This document shows positions 1 to 8,109 of a stretch of DNA of 64,000 nt, piece by piece (position 1 is the stretch's first letter; every line of letters begins with the position of its first letter). The position numbers and the translations under genes are program-made. Under the pieces are notes generated by a model. It did not search any database, had not been told where the DNA came from, and worked only from the letters and a program-made list of their open reading frames with translations. This stretch comes from Lachnospiraceae bacterium JLR.KK008 (GTDB lineage: Bacteria > Bacillota > Clostridia > Lachnospirales > Lachnospiraceae). The stretch lies in assembly GCA_037015955.1 (NCBI GenBank), contig CP143548.1, positions 1,326,001 to 1,390,000 on the forward strand. The letters run 5' to 3'.

Positions 1-8
1 GGGGGGGG
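1..8. other. Poly-G run at the window edge
   Basis: The window opens with eight consecutive G residues followed directly by AT-rich DNA. This may be a contig-end or sequencing artefact rather than biology, because the next 130 bases are very AT-rich. Nothing functional is claimed. Confidence 0.4.
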
Positions 9-30
9 TAAAATGATACATTAGTGTTAC

Positions 31-97
31 TTGATAAGACGTAAAAAATACTAAATATAATAATAATATAAGTATAATATTAATTATGTTTAGTAAA
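31..97 (+). promoter_or_regulatory. Promoter/operator region of the sugar ABC importer operon
   Basis: The AT-rich leader holds TTGATA at 31-36 and TATAAT at 56-61 (19-base spacer), plus a second TATAAT at 73-78, so the exact promoter is uncertain. TTTAGTAAA at 89-97 is palindromic around its centre, and TACTAAA lies at 49-55. The same words occur upstream of the LacI-family gene near 9140-9158, which suggests that regulator binds here. The regulatory link is inference. Confidence 0.4.
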
Positions 98-138
98 GTT
101 TTATTAAAGTGAGTAAATGGATAAAAGGAGGAAAAGGA

Positions 139-1215
139 ATGAAAAAGAAAGTATTGAGTGTGCTGCTTTGCGCTGCCATGACGGCTTCTCTGTTAGCTGG
201 CTGTGGTGTGAGCAAAGTGGAAGAAGCACCGGCTGCAGAGCCGGCGGCGGCAGAGGCGACAGCCGAGGGTGCAGGAGATGCGGCGGCATCCGGCGACAGC
301 GCAGGTTATAAGATCGCTGTTGTTCCGAAACTGACGAGTATCGCGTGGTTCCAGAGAATGGAAGTCGGTGTCAAAGAGTATGCGGAAGAGACAGGAGTGG
401 ATGCTTTTTATACCGGACCTTCCGAGGGTGATGGCGCGCTGCAGGCGCAGGCAATCGAGGATCTGATCTCTCAGGGCGTAGATGCGATCTGTGTCGTACC
501 GTTCTCTACGGAAGCGTTGGAGCCCGTATTGAAAAAAGCAAGAGAAGCAGGAATCGTTGTCATTACACATGAGGCTTCCGGCATGACAAATATGGATTAT
601 GACATTGAGGCGTTCAACAACGAAGATTATGGTATGCACTTTATGGAATGCCTCGGCGAAGCTACAGGCGGCGAGGGTGAATACATATTTGAAGTTGGTT
701 CTCTGACGAGCGAATCTCACAATCAGTGGGTGGATGCTGCAAAAGAACTTCAGGAAGAGAAATTCCCGAACATGACACAGTACGGGGATAAGATTGAAAC
801 CGCGGACGATCAGTCCAAGTCTTATGACAAAGTGAAAGAGGTTCTGACAGCAAACCCGAATATCGCAGCTATCCAGGGTTCCGCTATGCCTGATGTGGCA
901 GGTGCGGCGCTTGCAGTAGAAGAACTTGGCCTTCAGGGTAAGGTAAAGATTGCCGGTACTTCTCTTGTATCCGTATCCGGTGAGTTTGTAAGAAACGGCA
1001 CCATCGATATGATCTCTTTCTGGGATCCCGCGCTTGCAGGCAAAGCGATGATTCAGCTTGCAATCAAGGTTCTGGACGGTGAGACGATCGAGTCTGGCTG
1101 TAATCTGGAAGTACAGGGCTATGACAATCTGACATTGGAAGGAAATGTTCTGTATGGTCAGGCATGGATCGATGTGACGAAGGATAATGTAGATGACCCT
1201 GCATATGATTTCTGA
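139..1215 (+). CDS. Sugar ABC transporter substrate-binding lipoprotein, LsrB/RhaS-like
   Basis: Extracytoplasmic receptor of a periplasmic-binding-protein type I importer. The start at 139 is preferred over an upstream GTG at 109 because AGGAGG sits eight bases before it and the protein then opens with a classic lipoprotein signal: a lysine-rich start, a hydrophobic stretch and the lipobox LLAGC at residues 18-22, with Cys22 to be lipidated. An Ala/Glu-rich linker follows, then the binding domain with LsrB-like landmarks (KIAVVPKL, YTGPSE, NQWVDAA, FWDPALAGK and an end resembling LsrB's KDNIDKYDF). The ATPase and two permeases follow. LsrB-like proteins bind AI-2, rhamnose or short sugars; the ligand here is unknown. 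Confidence 0.85.
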   Translation: MKKKVLSVLLCAAMTASLLAGCGVSKVEEAPAAEPAAAEATAEGAGDAAASGDSAGYKIAVVPKLTSIAWFQRMEVGVKEYAEETGVDAFYTGPSEGDGALQAQAIEDLISQGVDAICVVPFSTEALEPVLKKAREAGIVVITHEASGMTNMDYDIEAFNNEDYGMHFMECLGEATGGEGEYIFEVGSLTSESHNQWVDAAKELQEEKFPNMTQYGDKIETADDQSKSYDKVKEVLTANPNIAAIQGSAMPDVAGAALAVEELGLQGKVKIAGTSLVSVSGEFVRNGTIDMISFWDPALAGKAMIQLAIKVLDGETIESGCNLEVQGYDNLTLEGNVLYGQAWIDVTKDNVDDPAYDF

Positions 1216-1230
1216 TAAACAGGTGAAATA

Positions 1231-1300
1231 GAAAGCGGAGCCGCTTTCCGGAAGTAAGTGCGGACCTTGTAAGACTGTAAAAGGGATTTATGAGGTCCGC
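1231..1300 (+). other. Two intercistronic hairpins between binding protein and ATPase genes
   Basis: GAAAGCGG (1231-1238) pairs with CCGCTTTC (1241-1248), and GCGGACCT (1260-1267) pairs with AGGTCCGC (1293-1300). Neither is followed by a T tract. Such structures between a binding-protein gene and the rest of an importer operon often protect the upstream message or slow polymerase, giving more receptor than membrane subunits. That role is inferred. Confidence 0.5.
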
Positions 1301-1348
1301 CTTTCCACTATGATAAGGGAATGCGTCTGTTGGAATGATGAAAGAAAG

Positions 1349-2848
1349 ATGGGACAGAGTATGGCAGAGACATTTTTGAAATTGGATGGAATAAAAAAAT
1401 ACTTTGGCGGCGTAAAGGCGTTAAAGGGAGTCAGCCTGGAAGTGAGAAGCGGAGAGATCCACTGTCTGGCAGGAGGAAATGGCTGCGGCAAGTCTACACT
1501 GATCAAAGTAATATCCGGCGTTCATGACGCTACGGAAGGCAACATTTATATTGAGGGCAAAAAAATACAGAAATTGACGCCGATCGATTCGATCAGCCTC
1601 GGAATTCAGGTTATCTATCAGGATTTCGCAGTGTTTCCGAATCTTTCAGTGGCAGAAAATATTGCGATGAACAGAGCGCTCATGACAAGCGCGAAGAAAA
1701 TGGACTGGAAGAAGGCAAGGGAGCTTGCCTTGGAGGCGATGGAGCAGATCGGTGCTCACATGGACCCGGATATACCGGTTGAACGGCTGTCTGTGGCAAA
1801 TAAGCAGATGGTTGCCATATGCAGGGCAATCATCAATGATGCCAAGATGCTCATCCTCGATGAGCCGACGACGGCGCTGACGGCAAATGAAGTGGAAAAA
1901 TTGAATAAGATTGTCCGCAACCTCAAAGAGAAGGGGATGGCGATCGTTATTGTAAATCATAAATTGGATGAGATCTATCAGATCGCAGATCGTCTGACGA
2001 TCCTGCGAAACGGCGAGAATGTGGCGACGGGACTGATTGATGAGTTTGACAGGAAACGTTTTGTCATGTGCATGACGGGACATGAGTTGTCTGACGAGAC
2101 GTACCGTCCGAAGCACAGTGATGAAGAGATATTGAAGGTGGAGAATCTGACGAGACATGGCGCTTTTGAGGATGTCAGCTTTACTTTGAATAAGGGAGAT
2201 ATGCTTGGGATCACGGGTTTGCTCGGTTCCGGCCGCGGGGAGATTGGCGATGCTCTGTTCGGGCTGGCCCCGGCGGAGAGTGGCAGGATTATCCTCAACG
2301 GAAAAGAGATCCGGGTCCGTTCGATTGCCGACGCCATGAAAAACAAGATTGGCTATGTGCCGGAAGATCGTCTGACACAGGGACTTTTTATGACTCGCTC
2401 CATCCAGGACAACACAGTGGCGGCCTCGATCTCCCGCTATTTAAAGCATGGAAAACTGGACCACTCGGAGATGTACCGTGTGACGCAGGAATGGATCAAC
2501 AAGATCGGCTGTGCGGCGCCCTCACCTTCGCCTGAGATCCGCACACTTTCCGGAGGAAATGCACAGAAAATGGTAATTGCCAAATGGCTGAACACGGAGC
2601 CGGCGCTTGTCGTCCTCAATGGACCCACGGTAGGCGTCGATGTGGGGGCCAAGGCAGACATCCATAAAATTTTGCATGAGCTCGTGGAAAAAGGCATTGG
2701 CGTGATCATCATCTCGGATGACTTGAGTGAACTTGTGCAGAATTGCAATAAGCTGATAATTATGAAAAACGGCAGAACTTCCGGCATGATCGAGACCGGT
2801 GATATGGACGAAAACCAGCTGACGGGAATGCTGAACAGCGGGATGTAA
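1349..2848 (+). CDS. Sugar ABC transporter ATP-binding protein, RbsA/LsrA-type (two NBDs)
   Basis: Cytoplasmic double nucleotide-binding subunit that energises sugar uptake. Domain 1 has the Walker A motif GGNGCGKST, an LSVANKQMV signature and Walker B with LILDEPTTAL. Domain 2 has the degenerate Walker A usual for this family (GLLGSGRGE) and a good LSGGNAQKM signature, but its Walker B reads VVLNGPTVGVD, so the Asp and catalytic Glu are Asn and Gly. Site 2 is therefore probably not hydrolytic. The start is uncertain: ATG at 1310, 1349 and 1361 are all in frame and homology begins at MAETFLKL (1361). The permease gene follows nine bases after the stop. Confidence 0.88.
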   Translation: MGQSMAETFLKLDGIKKYFGGVKALKGVSLEVRSGEIHCLAGGNGCGKSTLIKVISGVHDATEGNIYIEGKKIQKLTPIDSISLGIQVIYQDFAVFPNLSVAENIAMNRALMTSAKKMDWKKARELALEAMEQIGAHMDPDIPVERLSVANKQMVAICRAIINDAKMLILDEPTTALTANEVEKLNKIVRNLKEKGMAIVIVNHKLDEIYQIADRLTILRNGENVATGLIDEFDRKRFVMCMTGHELSDETYRPKHSDEEILKVENLTRHGAFEDVSFTLNKGDMLGITGLLGSGRGEIGDALFGLAPAESGRIILNGKEIRVRSIADAMKNKIGYVPEDRLTQGLFMTRSIQDNTVAASISRYLKHGKLDHSEMYRVTQEWINKIGCAAPSPSPEIRTLSGGNAQKMVIAKWLNTEPALVVLNGPTVGVDVGAKADIHKILHELVEKGIGVIIISDDLSELVQNCNKLIIMKNGRTSGMIETGDMDENQLTGMLNSGM

Positions 2849-2856
2849 GGAGGACG

Positions 2857-3855
2857 ATGATGAATAAGAAATTAAAACAGACATTGTCTACAAATGAAAT
2901 GATCGTTGTTTACATCATTGTAGGCTTGTGTATCTTAATCGGTGTGGTCAACCCGGCGTTTGCAGGAGTGTCCACGGTAATCACGCTGTCGAGAGCGATG
3001 CTGGTCACTCTGATCTTTGCCATCTGTGAGATGATCGTGATCATCTCCGGCGGTATTGATGTTTCCTTTCCGGCAGTCGCCTGCATGGCGATGTATGCGA
3101 CCGTTCGTTTTACGATGGTCACAGGGATTGACAATCCGCTCATAGCTTACCTGATGGCAGGCGCCATCGGCGTTTTGTTTGGGGTAATCAATGCCATTTT
3201 GATTGCCAAGATCAAACTGCCGCCGCTGATTGCAACGCTGGGTGTGAGCAGCGCTGTCAATGGGGCAACGCTTGCGTTTCTCGGGACAGAGGAATGCAGC
3301 ATCTCGGGAAATCTGGGTGATCTCTCGAAAGTGTTTATTTTTTCCTATACCAATGCGGACGGTATCACGTTCCAGCTTACGGCCCTGATTCTGATTCCGG
3401 TCGTGCTGATCGTTGCCGCTTATTTCCTCTTAAAATATACGATGCTCGGGCGTGGGATCTATGCCATCGGCGGTGACAAGAACGCTGCCAGGATCGCTGG
3501 TTTTAATGTGGTGAAAATACAGTTTATTATCTATATGGTTTCAGGATTTTTTGCAGGGATCGGCGGTCTGACTTACGTGATCCTGCTCAGACATGCCAGC
3601 CCGCAGGCGCTGATGGGGAGCGAGATGATGGTGATTGCCGCGGTCGTTGTAGGTGGCACGCGGATCACGGGCGGACACGGCACGGTCATCGGTACGGTAT
3701 TGGGCGTCCTTCTGATCGCCATTGTACAGAACAACCTGATTATGCTCGGCATACCGACACATTTCCAGACTTTTGTGGTAGGTCTGATCATTGTTATCGG
3801 TACGTCCATCACTTCTCTCAGGGCAAAGAAGATTGCCAACAGTGCAAAGGTATAA
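2857..3855 (+). CDS. Sugar ABC transporter permease, RbsC/LsrC-like (first)
   Basis: Polytopic inner-membrane subunit of the branched-chain/ribose-type permease family (about 330 residues, many hydrophobic helices). It shows the family's IISGGIDVSF segment near residues 62-71 and GGHGTVIGT in the C-terminal third, corresponding to the GG(R/H)GT loop that meets the ATPase. It is preceded by AAGGAGGACG; ATG at 2857 and 2860 are both possible starts. It forms a heterodimer with the next gene product, an arrangement like LsrC/LsrD. Confidence 0.87.
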   Translation: MMNKKLKQTLSTNEMIVVYIIVGLCILIGVVNPAFAGVSTVITLSRAMLVTLIFAICEMIVIISGGIDVSFPAVACMAMYATVRFTMVTGIDNPLIAYLMAGAIGVLFGVINAILIAKIKLPPLIATLGVSSAVNGATLAFLGTEECSISGNLGDLSKVFIFSYTNADGITFQLTALILIPVVLIVAAYFLLKYTMLGRGIYAIGGDKNAARIAGFNVVKIQFIIYMVSGFFAGIGGLTYVILLRHASPQALMGSEMMVIAAVVVGGTRITGGHGTVIGTVLGVLLIAIVQNNLIMLGIPTHFQTFVVGLIIVIGTSITSLRAKKIANSAKV

Positions 3856-3867
3856 GGAGGCGTACAT

Positions 3868-4842
3868 ATGAAAAACAAAAAAATAAATCTTAAAAACGCG
3901 GACAGAAATACCCTTGCATTATTTGGCATTGCCGTTGTGATCTTCGTTGTCATGGGTATTTTGGAACCGCAGGCGTTTCTTGGCGTTGCCAATCTTCAGG
4001 GTATGTGTATTCAGTTTCCTGAGTTTGGGATTCTTGCGATCGGTATGATGCTGGCGATGATGTCCGGCGGTATCGACCTCTCTCTTGTGGGTATTGCAAA
4101 CTTCTCCAGTATTGTTGGAGCAGTCGTGATCCTTAATATGGGCGGAAGCGGCGCGGGGATTATGGCAGGTATCGTTGCAGCGCTCATTATCGGCGCGCTC
4201 TGTGGTATTTTCAACGGCTTCCTTGTCGGCTATCTGAAGATACCGCCGATGCTCGTGACTCTGTGTGGTCTCCAGCTCTATACCGGTCTCGGTCTGGCGA
4301 TTACCAAGGGACCTGCACTGACCGGACTGCCGGAATCGTTCAGTCTGATCGCCAACGGGGTGATCGCCAATATTCCGATCGCAGTCATGATCTTTGCGGC
4401 GGTGGCGCTTGGCGTTGCGTTTCTGCTTCGGTCCACTGTCTATGGACAGCATGTGTCCTATATGGGAACCAATGATGTGGCTTCCAGATATTCCGGTATC
4501 GACAATCTGAAGATTACGATTATCACTTATCTGACATCGGGCGTTCTCGGTTCGATCGGCGGTATTTTGATGGCTTCTCATTATAATTCGGCAAAGGCGG
4601 ATTACGGCAGCTCGTATACCTTGTTGACACTGCTCATCGCCGTTCTCGGCGGTACCGATCCGGATGGAGGAAAGGGCAAAGTGGCAGGCGTATGTATGGC
4701 AGTCGTTGTATTGCAGCTCATCTCCAGTGCATTCAATATTATGCGGATCAATTCTTTCCTGAAGACATTTATCTGGGGACTTTTGCTGCTCGTGATCATG
4801 ATTGTGACGAAGATGATTGAAAACAAAAAATCTACAAGATAG
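3868..4842 (+). CDS. Sugar ABC transporter permease, RbsC/LsrD-like (second)
   Basis: Second membrane subunit, 324 residues, clearly related to the preceding permease. It has the MMSGGIDLSLVG segment near residues 64-75 and GGTDPDGGKGKVAG near the C-terminus, the counterpart of the ATPase-contact loop. A TAAGGAGG ribosome binding site precedes the ATG and the gap to the previous stop is 12 bases, so it is translated in the same operon. Two different permeases per transporter is typical of Lsr- and rhamnose-type importers rather than the RbsC homodimer. Confidence 0.87.
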   Translation: MKNKKINLKNADRNTLALFGIAVVIFVVMGILEPQAFLGVANLQGMCIQFPEFGILAIGMMLAMMSGGIDLSLVGIANFSSIVGAVVILNMGGSGAGIMAGIVAALIIGALCGIFNGFLVGYLKIPPMLVTLCGLQLYTGLGLAITKGPALTGLPESFSLIANGVIANIPIAVMIFAAVALGVAFLLRSTVYGQHVSYMGTNDVASRYSGIDNLKITIITYLTSGVLGSIGGILMASHYNSAKADYGSSYTLLTLLIAVLGGTDPDGGKGKVAGVCMAVVVLQLISSAFNIMRINSFLKTFIWGLLLLVIMIVTKMIENKKSTR

Positions 4843-4848
4843 GAGAGC

Positions 4849-5337
4849 ATGGCATTTATGAAGACAATAAAAGCGAGGGCGCTGACCAAAGAGGCATTTG
4901 CAGAATACGGTGATTTTTATAATCTTGTAAAGCCGGAAGGACATAATCTGGGAACATTTTATCATGACCATGTGCTTTATCCGGTGTCCGGGGCAGCGCC
5001 GGTTGGCTTTTCCGCACTGGCGGCGGAAAAATGCGAGATGAAAGTGACAAAGGCAGAGTATCACAACACAACGGCGGAAATACTCCTTCCGCTTGATGGA
5101 GACATCGTTCTTCATGTGGCGCCGCCGTCGAAGACACCTGTTCCGGAGCTGACAGAGGCGTTCTACGTGCCGAAGGGGACGATCGTACGCATGAATACGG
5201 GGGTGTGGCATCTGGCGCCATTCCCGGTGAATGAGGAGACCGTACATCTGATGGTGGCGCTTCCGGAGCGTATCTATTTTAATGACTGTACGGTGGTGGA
5301 GTATGAACCGGAGCAGTATGTGACGATCACATTGTAA
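4849..5337 (+). CDS. Ureidoglycolate lyase-like cupin family protein
   Basis: A 162-residue single-domain protein resembling the AllA fold: an N-terminal AFAEYGDF element, a central EILLPLDGDIVLHVAP strand pair and the late motif TGVWHLAPFP, typical of the cupin barrel in this family. Ureidoglycolate lyases release urea from ureidoglycolate, but no allantoin or purine-degradation genes are nearby. Here the protein more likely acts on the imported sugar or a derivative (for example as an isomerase or epimerase); that is inference. Starts at 4849 or 4858 are possible, with AGGAGAG just before the first. It lies six bases after the permease stop. Confidence 0.6.
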   Translation: MAFMKTIKARALTKEAFAEYGDFYNLVKPEGHNLGTFYHDHVLYPVSGAAPVGFSALAAEKCEMKVTKAEYHNTTAEILLPLDGDIVLHVAPPSKTPVPELTEAFYVPKGTIVRMNTGVWHLAPFPVNEETVHLMVALPERIYFNDCTVVEYEPEQYVTITL

Positions 5338-5375
5338 TAACAGAACTGCAGATGATATGAGTGGAGGTAAGGGCA

Positions 5376-6386
5376 ATGAAGAAAATTATCAATCAGCCGG
5401 AAAACTATGTAAATGAAATGCTGGAGGGGATCTACATCGCACACCCGGATCTGGTAACATACACAGCGGGAGATGTGAGATGTCTTGTGACAGCCAATAA
5501 AAAGGAAGGAAAGGTGGGGATCGCCACCGGAGGCGGCTCCGGACATCTGCCTCTGTTCCTTGGATATGTCGGTAAGGGAATGCTGGACGGCTGCAGTGTG
5601 GGCGATGTCTTTCAGTCTCCGAGCGCCGAGCAGATGTTGGCTGTGACAAAGGAGATCGACAGCGGCGCGGGTGTGCTTTATATTTATGGCAACTATAACG
5701 GAGATATTTTCAACTTTGATATGGCGGCTGAACAGGCGGATTTTGAGGAGGACATCAGAGTCGTATCGGTTGTGGCCGGGGAAGATGTGGCAAGCGCAGG
5801 TCCGAGCGCTCCGGGAGAGAAAAATACGAGGCGTGGTGTGGCTGGTATCGTGTTTGTCTATAAATGCGCAGGCGCAGCGGCAGATGCCATGCTGGATCTC
5901 GATGAGGTGGCAAGGATCGCTCAGAAAGCTGCCGATAATGTGCGCACGATGGGTGTGGCGTTGACGCCCTGTGTCGTGCCACGGGTCGGAAAGCCGGGGT
6001 TTGAGATCGGTGAGGACGAGATGGAGATCGGTATGGGGATTCATGGAGAGACCGGCATCCGCCGCGGCAAACTGGAGCCGGCAGATCAGATCACAAGCGA
6101 GATGCTTGATAAAATCCTCACAGATCTTCCTTATGGGTCGGGAGACGAAGTGGCTGTGCTCGTAAACGGGCTCGGGGCGACGACACTCGACGAGCAGTAT
6201 ATCGTGACGAGAAAAGTGGATGCGCTGCTCAAAGAAAAAGGAATCAAAGTACATAAATATTATGTCGGCGAGTATGTGACTTCGCTGGAAATGGCCGGAT
6301 TTTCCATCTCCTTGCTGAAGCTGGACGAAGAACTGAAAAAATATCTTGATGCACCGGCACAGACACCATTTTTCGTACAGGTTTAA
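5376..6386 (+). CDS. Dihydroxyacetone kinase DhaK-like subunit
   Basis: Substrate-binding (DAK1) subunit of a two-chain keto-sugar kinase. It shows GGGSGH at about residues 52-57, NYNGDIFNFD at 106-115 and GMGIHGETG, whose His223 corresponds to the histidine that binds the ketone carbonyl covalently in DhaK. The start at 5376 is set by GGAGGT ending eight bases upstream; an in-frame ATG at 5361 would place that site inside the gene. DhaL follows 24 bases later. No phosphotransferase DhaM is in the operon, so ATP is the likely phosphoryl donor. Substrates of such split kinases include dihydroxyacetone and erythrulose; which applies here is unknown. Confidence 0.85.
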   Translation: MKKIINQPENYVNEMLEGIYIAHPDLVTYTAGDVRCLVTANKKEGKVGIATGGGSGHLPLFLGYVGKGMLDGCSVGDVFQSPSAEQMLAVTKEIDSGAGVLYIYGNYNGDIFNFDMAAEQADFEEDIRVVSVVAGEDVASAGPSAPGEKNTRRGVAGIVFVYKCAGAAADAMLDLDEVARIAQKAADNVRTMGVALTPCVVPRVGKPGFEIGEDEMEIGMGIHGETGIRRGKLEPADQITSEMLDKILTDLPYGSGDEVAVLVNGLGATTLDEQYIVTRKVDALLKEKGIKVHKYYVGEYVTSLEMAGFSISLLKLDEELKKYLDAPAQTPFFVQV

Positions 6387-6410
6387 GAGGTACAGAAAGG
6401 ACGGGGAAGT

Positions 6411-7037
6411 ATGGATAACAAGGTGTTACTCGGTTTCCTGAGAGAAGCCGATACGATTATGAATGAAAACAAAAACTATCTGATCGATCTTGACAGTATC
6501 GTCGGCGACGGCGATCTCGGTCTGACAATGGGCGACGGTTTTAAAGCTGCTTATGAGGCGGTAAAAGACGGTGGCGAGGCCGATGCCGGGAAACTGCTCT
6601 ATGCGGCGGGCAAAGCCATGTCAACGGCAGTGCCGTCCACGATGGGAACGCTGATGGCTTCCGGGCTTATGCAGGCAGGCAAGGTGTTAAAGGGAAAGAC
6701 CGAGCTGGAAGATGCGGATATTGTCAGCGTGTTCCAGGGGTATCTGGACGGTGTGATGAACCGGGGCAAGGCAAAGATCGGTGATAAGACGTTTCTGGAC
6801 GGACTGGCGCCGGCGGTAGACGCCCTGCGCGCGGCAGTGACAGAGAATGGAGAGAATCTTGCCGACGCGGCGAAGAAAGCTGCTGCTGCGGCAGAAAAAG
6901 GGTTTGAAAACACAACGACGATGATCGCAGTCCACGGGCGGGCGGCTACGAGAGGTGAAGCCTCGAGAAGTCTCAAAGATCCCGGGGCTGCGGTGGCGAT
7001 GCTGCTGATGAAAGCGTTTGAGAAATCGCTGGCATAG
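6411..7037 (+). CDS. Dihydroxyacetone kinase DhaL-like (DAK2) subunit
   Basis: Nucleotide-binding partner of the preceding DhaK-like protein, 208 residues. The Mg-binding aspartates are present as Asp28, Asp33 and Asp35 in LDSIVGDGDLG. The canonical GDGDHG reads GDGDLG and the usual SGPLYG-like loop reads PSTMGTLMASG, so this is a diverged subfamily. Near the C-terminus HGRAATRGEAS matches the conserved RA.Y.GERS region. A strong terminator follows at 7067-7094, so this is the last gene of the importer operon. Confidence 0.83.
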   Translation: MDNKVLLGFLREADTIMNENKNYLIDLDSIVGDGDLGLTMGDGFKAAYEAVKDGGEADAGKLLYAAGKAMSTAVPSTMGTLMASGLMQAGKVLKGKTELEDADIVSVFQGYLDGVMNRGKAKIGDKTFLDGLAPAVDALRAAVTENGENLADAAKKAAAAAEKGFENTTTMIAVHGRAATRGEASRSLKDPGAAVAMLLMKAFEKSLA

Positions 7038-7066
7038 TCATAACGGTACTTAAGACTGCAGAGAAG

Positions 7067-7094
7067 GCCGCTCATGAGAATGGGCGGCTTTTTT
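7067..7094 (+). terminator. Rho-independent terminator of the importer/kinase operon
   Basis: GCCGCTCAT (7067-7075) pairs with ATGGGCGGC (7080-7088) through one G-U wobble around a GAGA loop and is followed by six Ts. It ends the operon that starts at 139. Confidence 0.9.
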
Positions 7095-7148
7095 GCGCGA
7101 TATGGATAAATTCCGTCAGGAGCTGCTGTGCTGGGGCAGCAAAACAAA

Positions 7149-7178
7149 TTTACACAGAGATTGTTTGGATGTTATAAT
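7149..7178 (+). promoter_or_regulatory. Promoter of the AlkC-like gene
   Basis: TTTACA at 7149-7154 and TATAAT at 7173-7178 are separated by 18 bases, a good sigma-A-type match, about 30 bases upstream of the start at 7209. Confidence 0.65.
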
Positions 7179-7208
7179 AAATTTATCAGTTACAGGGGGC
7201 GGACAGAT

Positions 7209-7937
7209 ATGAAGCACAAAGACTATTATAACGACCATTATATTCTCAGTCTTTCACAAAAAATATGTTCAGTGATGCCGGACTTTGAGGAAACAAACTT
7301 TTGCCATTCTCTGCTCGGTAAATTGGACGACAAAGAATTGTTTGCAAGGCTTGACTGCATTGCAGATGCTATGCAGGAATGTATGCCTGGAGACTATTCA
7401 AAAAATATCCGGGCATTTTTTGATCTGTTAGGGCCGGAACTGACGCGGCCCGAGGGAATGTTTCGTTTGGGGTGGTGGTTATGGCCTGTTGGCAGATATG
7501 TCGAACGATGCGGAAATGAGAACTGGACTTTATCACTCACATTTTTGAAAGAACTGACAAAAAGATTTACCGGAGAGTTTGCGATTCGGCCTTTGCTGCA
7601 AGAACATCCCCGGGAAGTCATGGATGAATTAATAAAATGGACCGCCGACAGCAGTGTGCATGTCAGGAGACTTGCAAGTGAAGGTATCAGAACGCGGCTG
7701 CCCTGGTCTAAAAAATCATTTGTGGCATTGGATGAGTTTGAAAGATATACTATTATCCTTACAAACTTAAAAGACGACCCGGAAAAGTTTGTTCAGAAAA
7801 GTGTGGGGAACAATCTCAATGACTTGTATAAAGATGCACCGGAAAAAGCAGATTTTATTATTTCTCAATGGGAAAAACTGGGGCGGAGCAAGGCCCAGGA
7901 TTGGATCATCAAACATGGAAGAAGAAATCAAATATGA
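7209..7937 (+). CDS. DNA alkylation repair protein, AlkC/AlkD-like HEAT-repeat glycosylase
   Basis: A 242-residue all-helical protein resembling the AlkC group of the ALK (HEAT-like repeat) DNA glycosylases, which excise N-alkylated bases such as 3-methyladenine. The tell-tale segment is RPLLQEHP, then VHVRRLASEG and RLPW at about residues 127-166; AlkC proteins carry very similar text. The start at 7209 is preferred because a G-rich GGGGGCGG site precedes it and the upstream 27 codons contain the promoter. It has its own promoter and terminator, so it is monocistronic. Confidence 0.8.
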   Translation: MKHKDYYNDHYILSLSQKICSVMPDFEETNFCHSLLGKLDDKELFARLDCIADAMQECMPGDYSKNIRAFFDLLGPELTRPEGMFRLGWWLWPVGRYVERCGNENWTLSLTFLKELTKRFTGEFAIRPLLQEHPREVMDELIKWTADSSVHVRRLASEGIRTRLPWSKKSFVALDEFERYTIILTNLKDDPEKFVQKSVGNNLNDLYKDAPEKADFIISQWEKLGRSKAQDWIIKHGRRNQI

Positions 7938-8081
7938 AAGAAAAGAATTGCCAGTACATATCTTGCGCAATCTGCCTGTTTGGCTGTCTGGCAAGCGGAT
8001 TATGGAAAGAAAAGCGGAATGGAGACAGAACCGGATTATTCCCGCTGCGTTGTCTCCGATTGCCTTCCCTCCGCAGTTCAA

Positions 8082-8107
8082 AAGAGTCGGAAGAGCGGCT
8101 CTTTTTT
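8082..8107. terminator. Bidirectional terminator between convergent genes
   Basis: AAGAGTC (8082-8088) pairs with GGCTCTT (8097-8103) with one wobble. Ts follow on the plus strand (to 8107) and As precede on the other side, so it can serve both the AlkC-like gene and the convergent LacI-family gene. Confidence 0.7.
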
Positions 8108-8109
8108 GC

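Noticed and set aside
3919-5376. 485-codon open frame on the minus strand
   Set aside because: It lies antisense to the permease and cupin genes, which have clear homology; its own translation looks like nothing known and is rich in His, Arg and Cys, as shadow frames are here.
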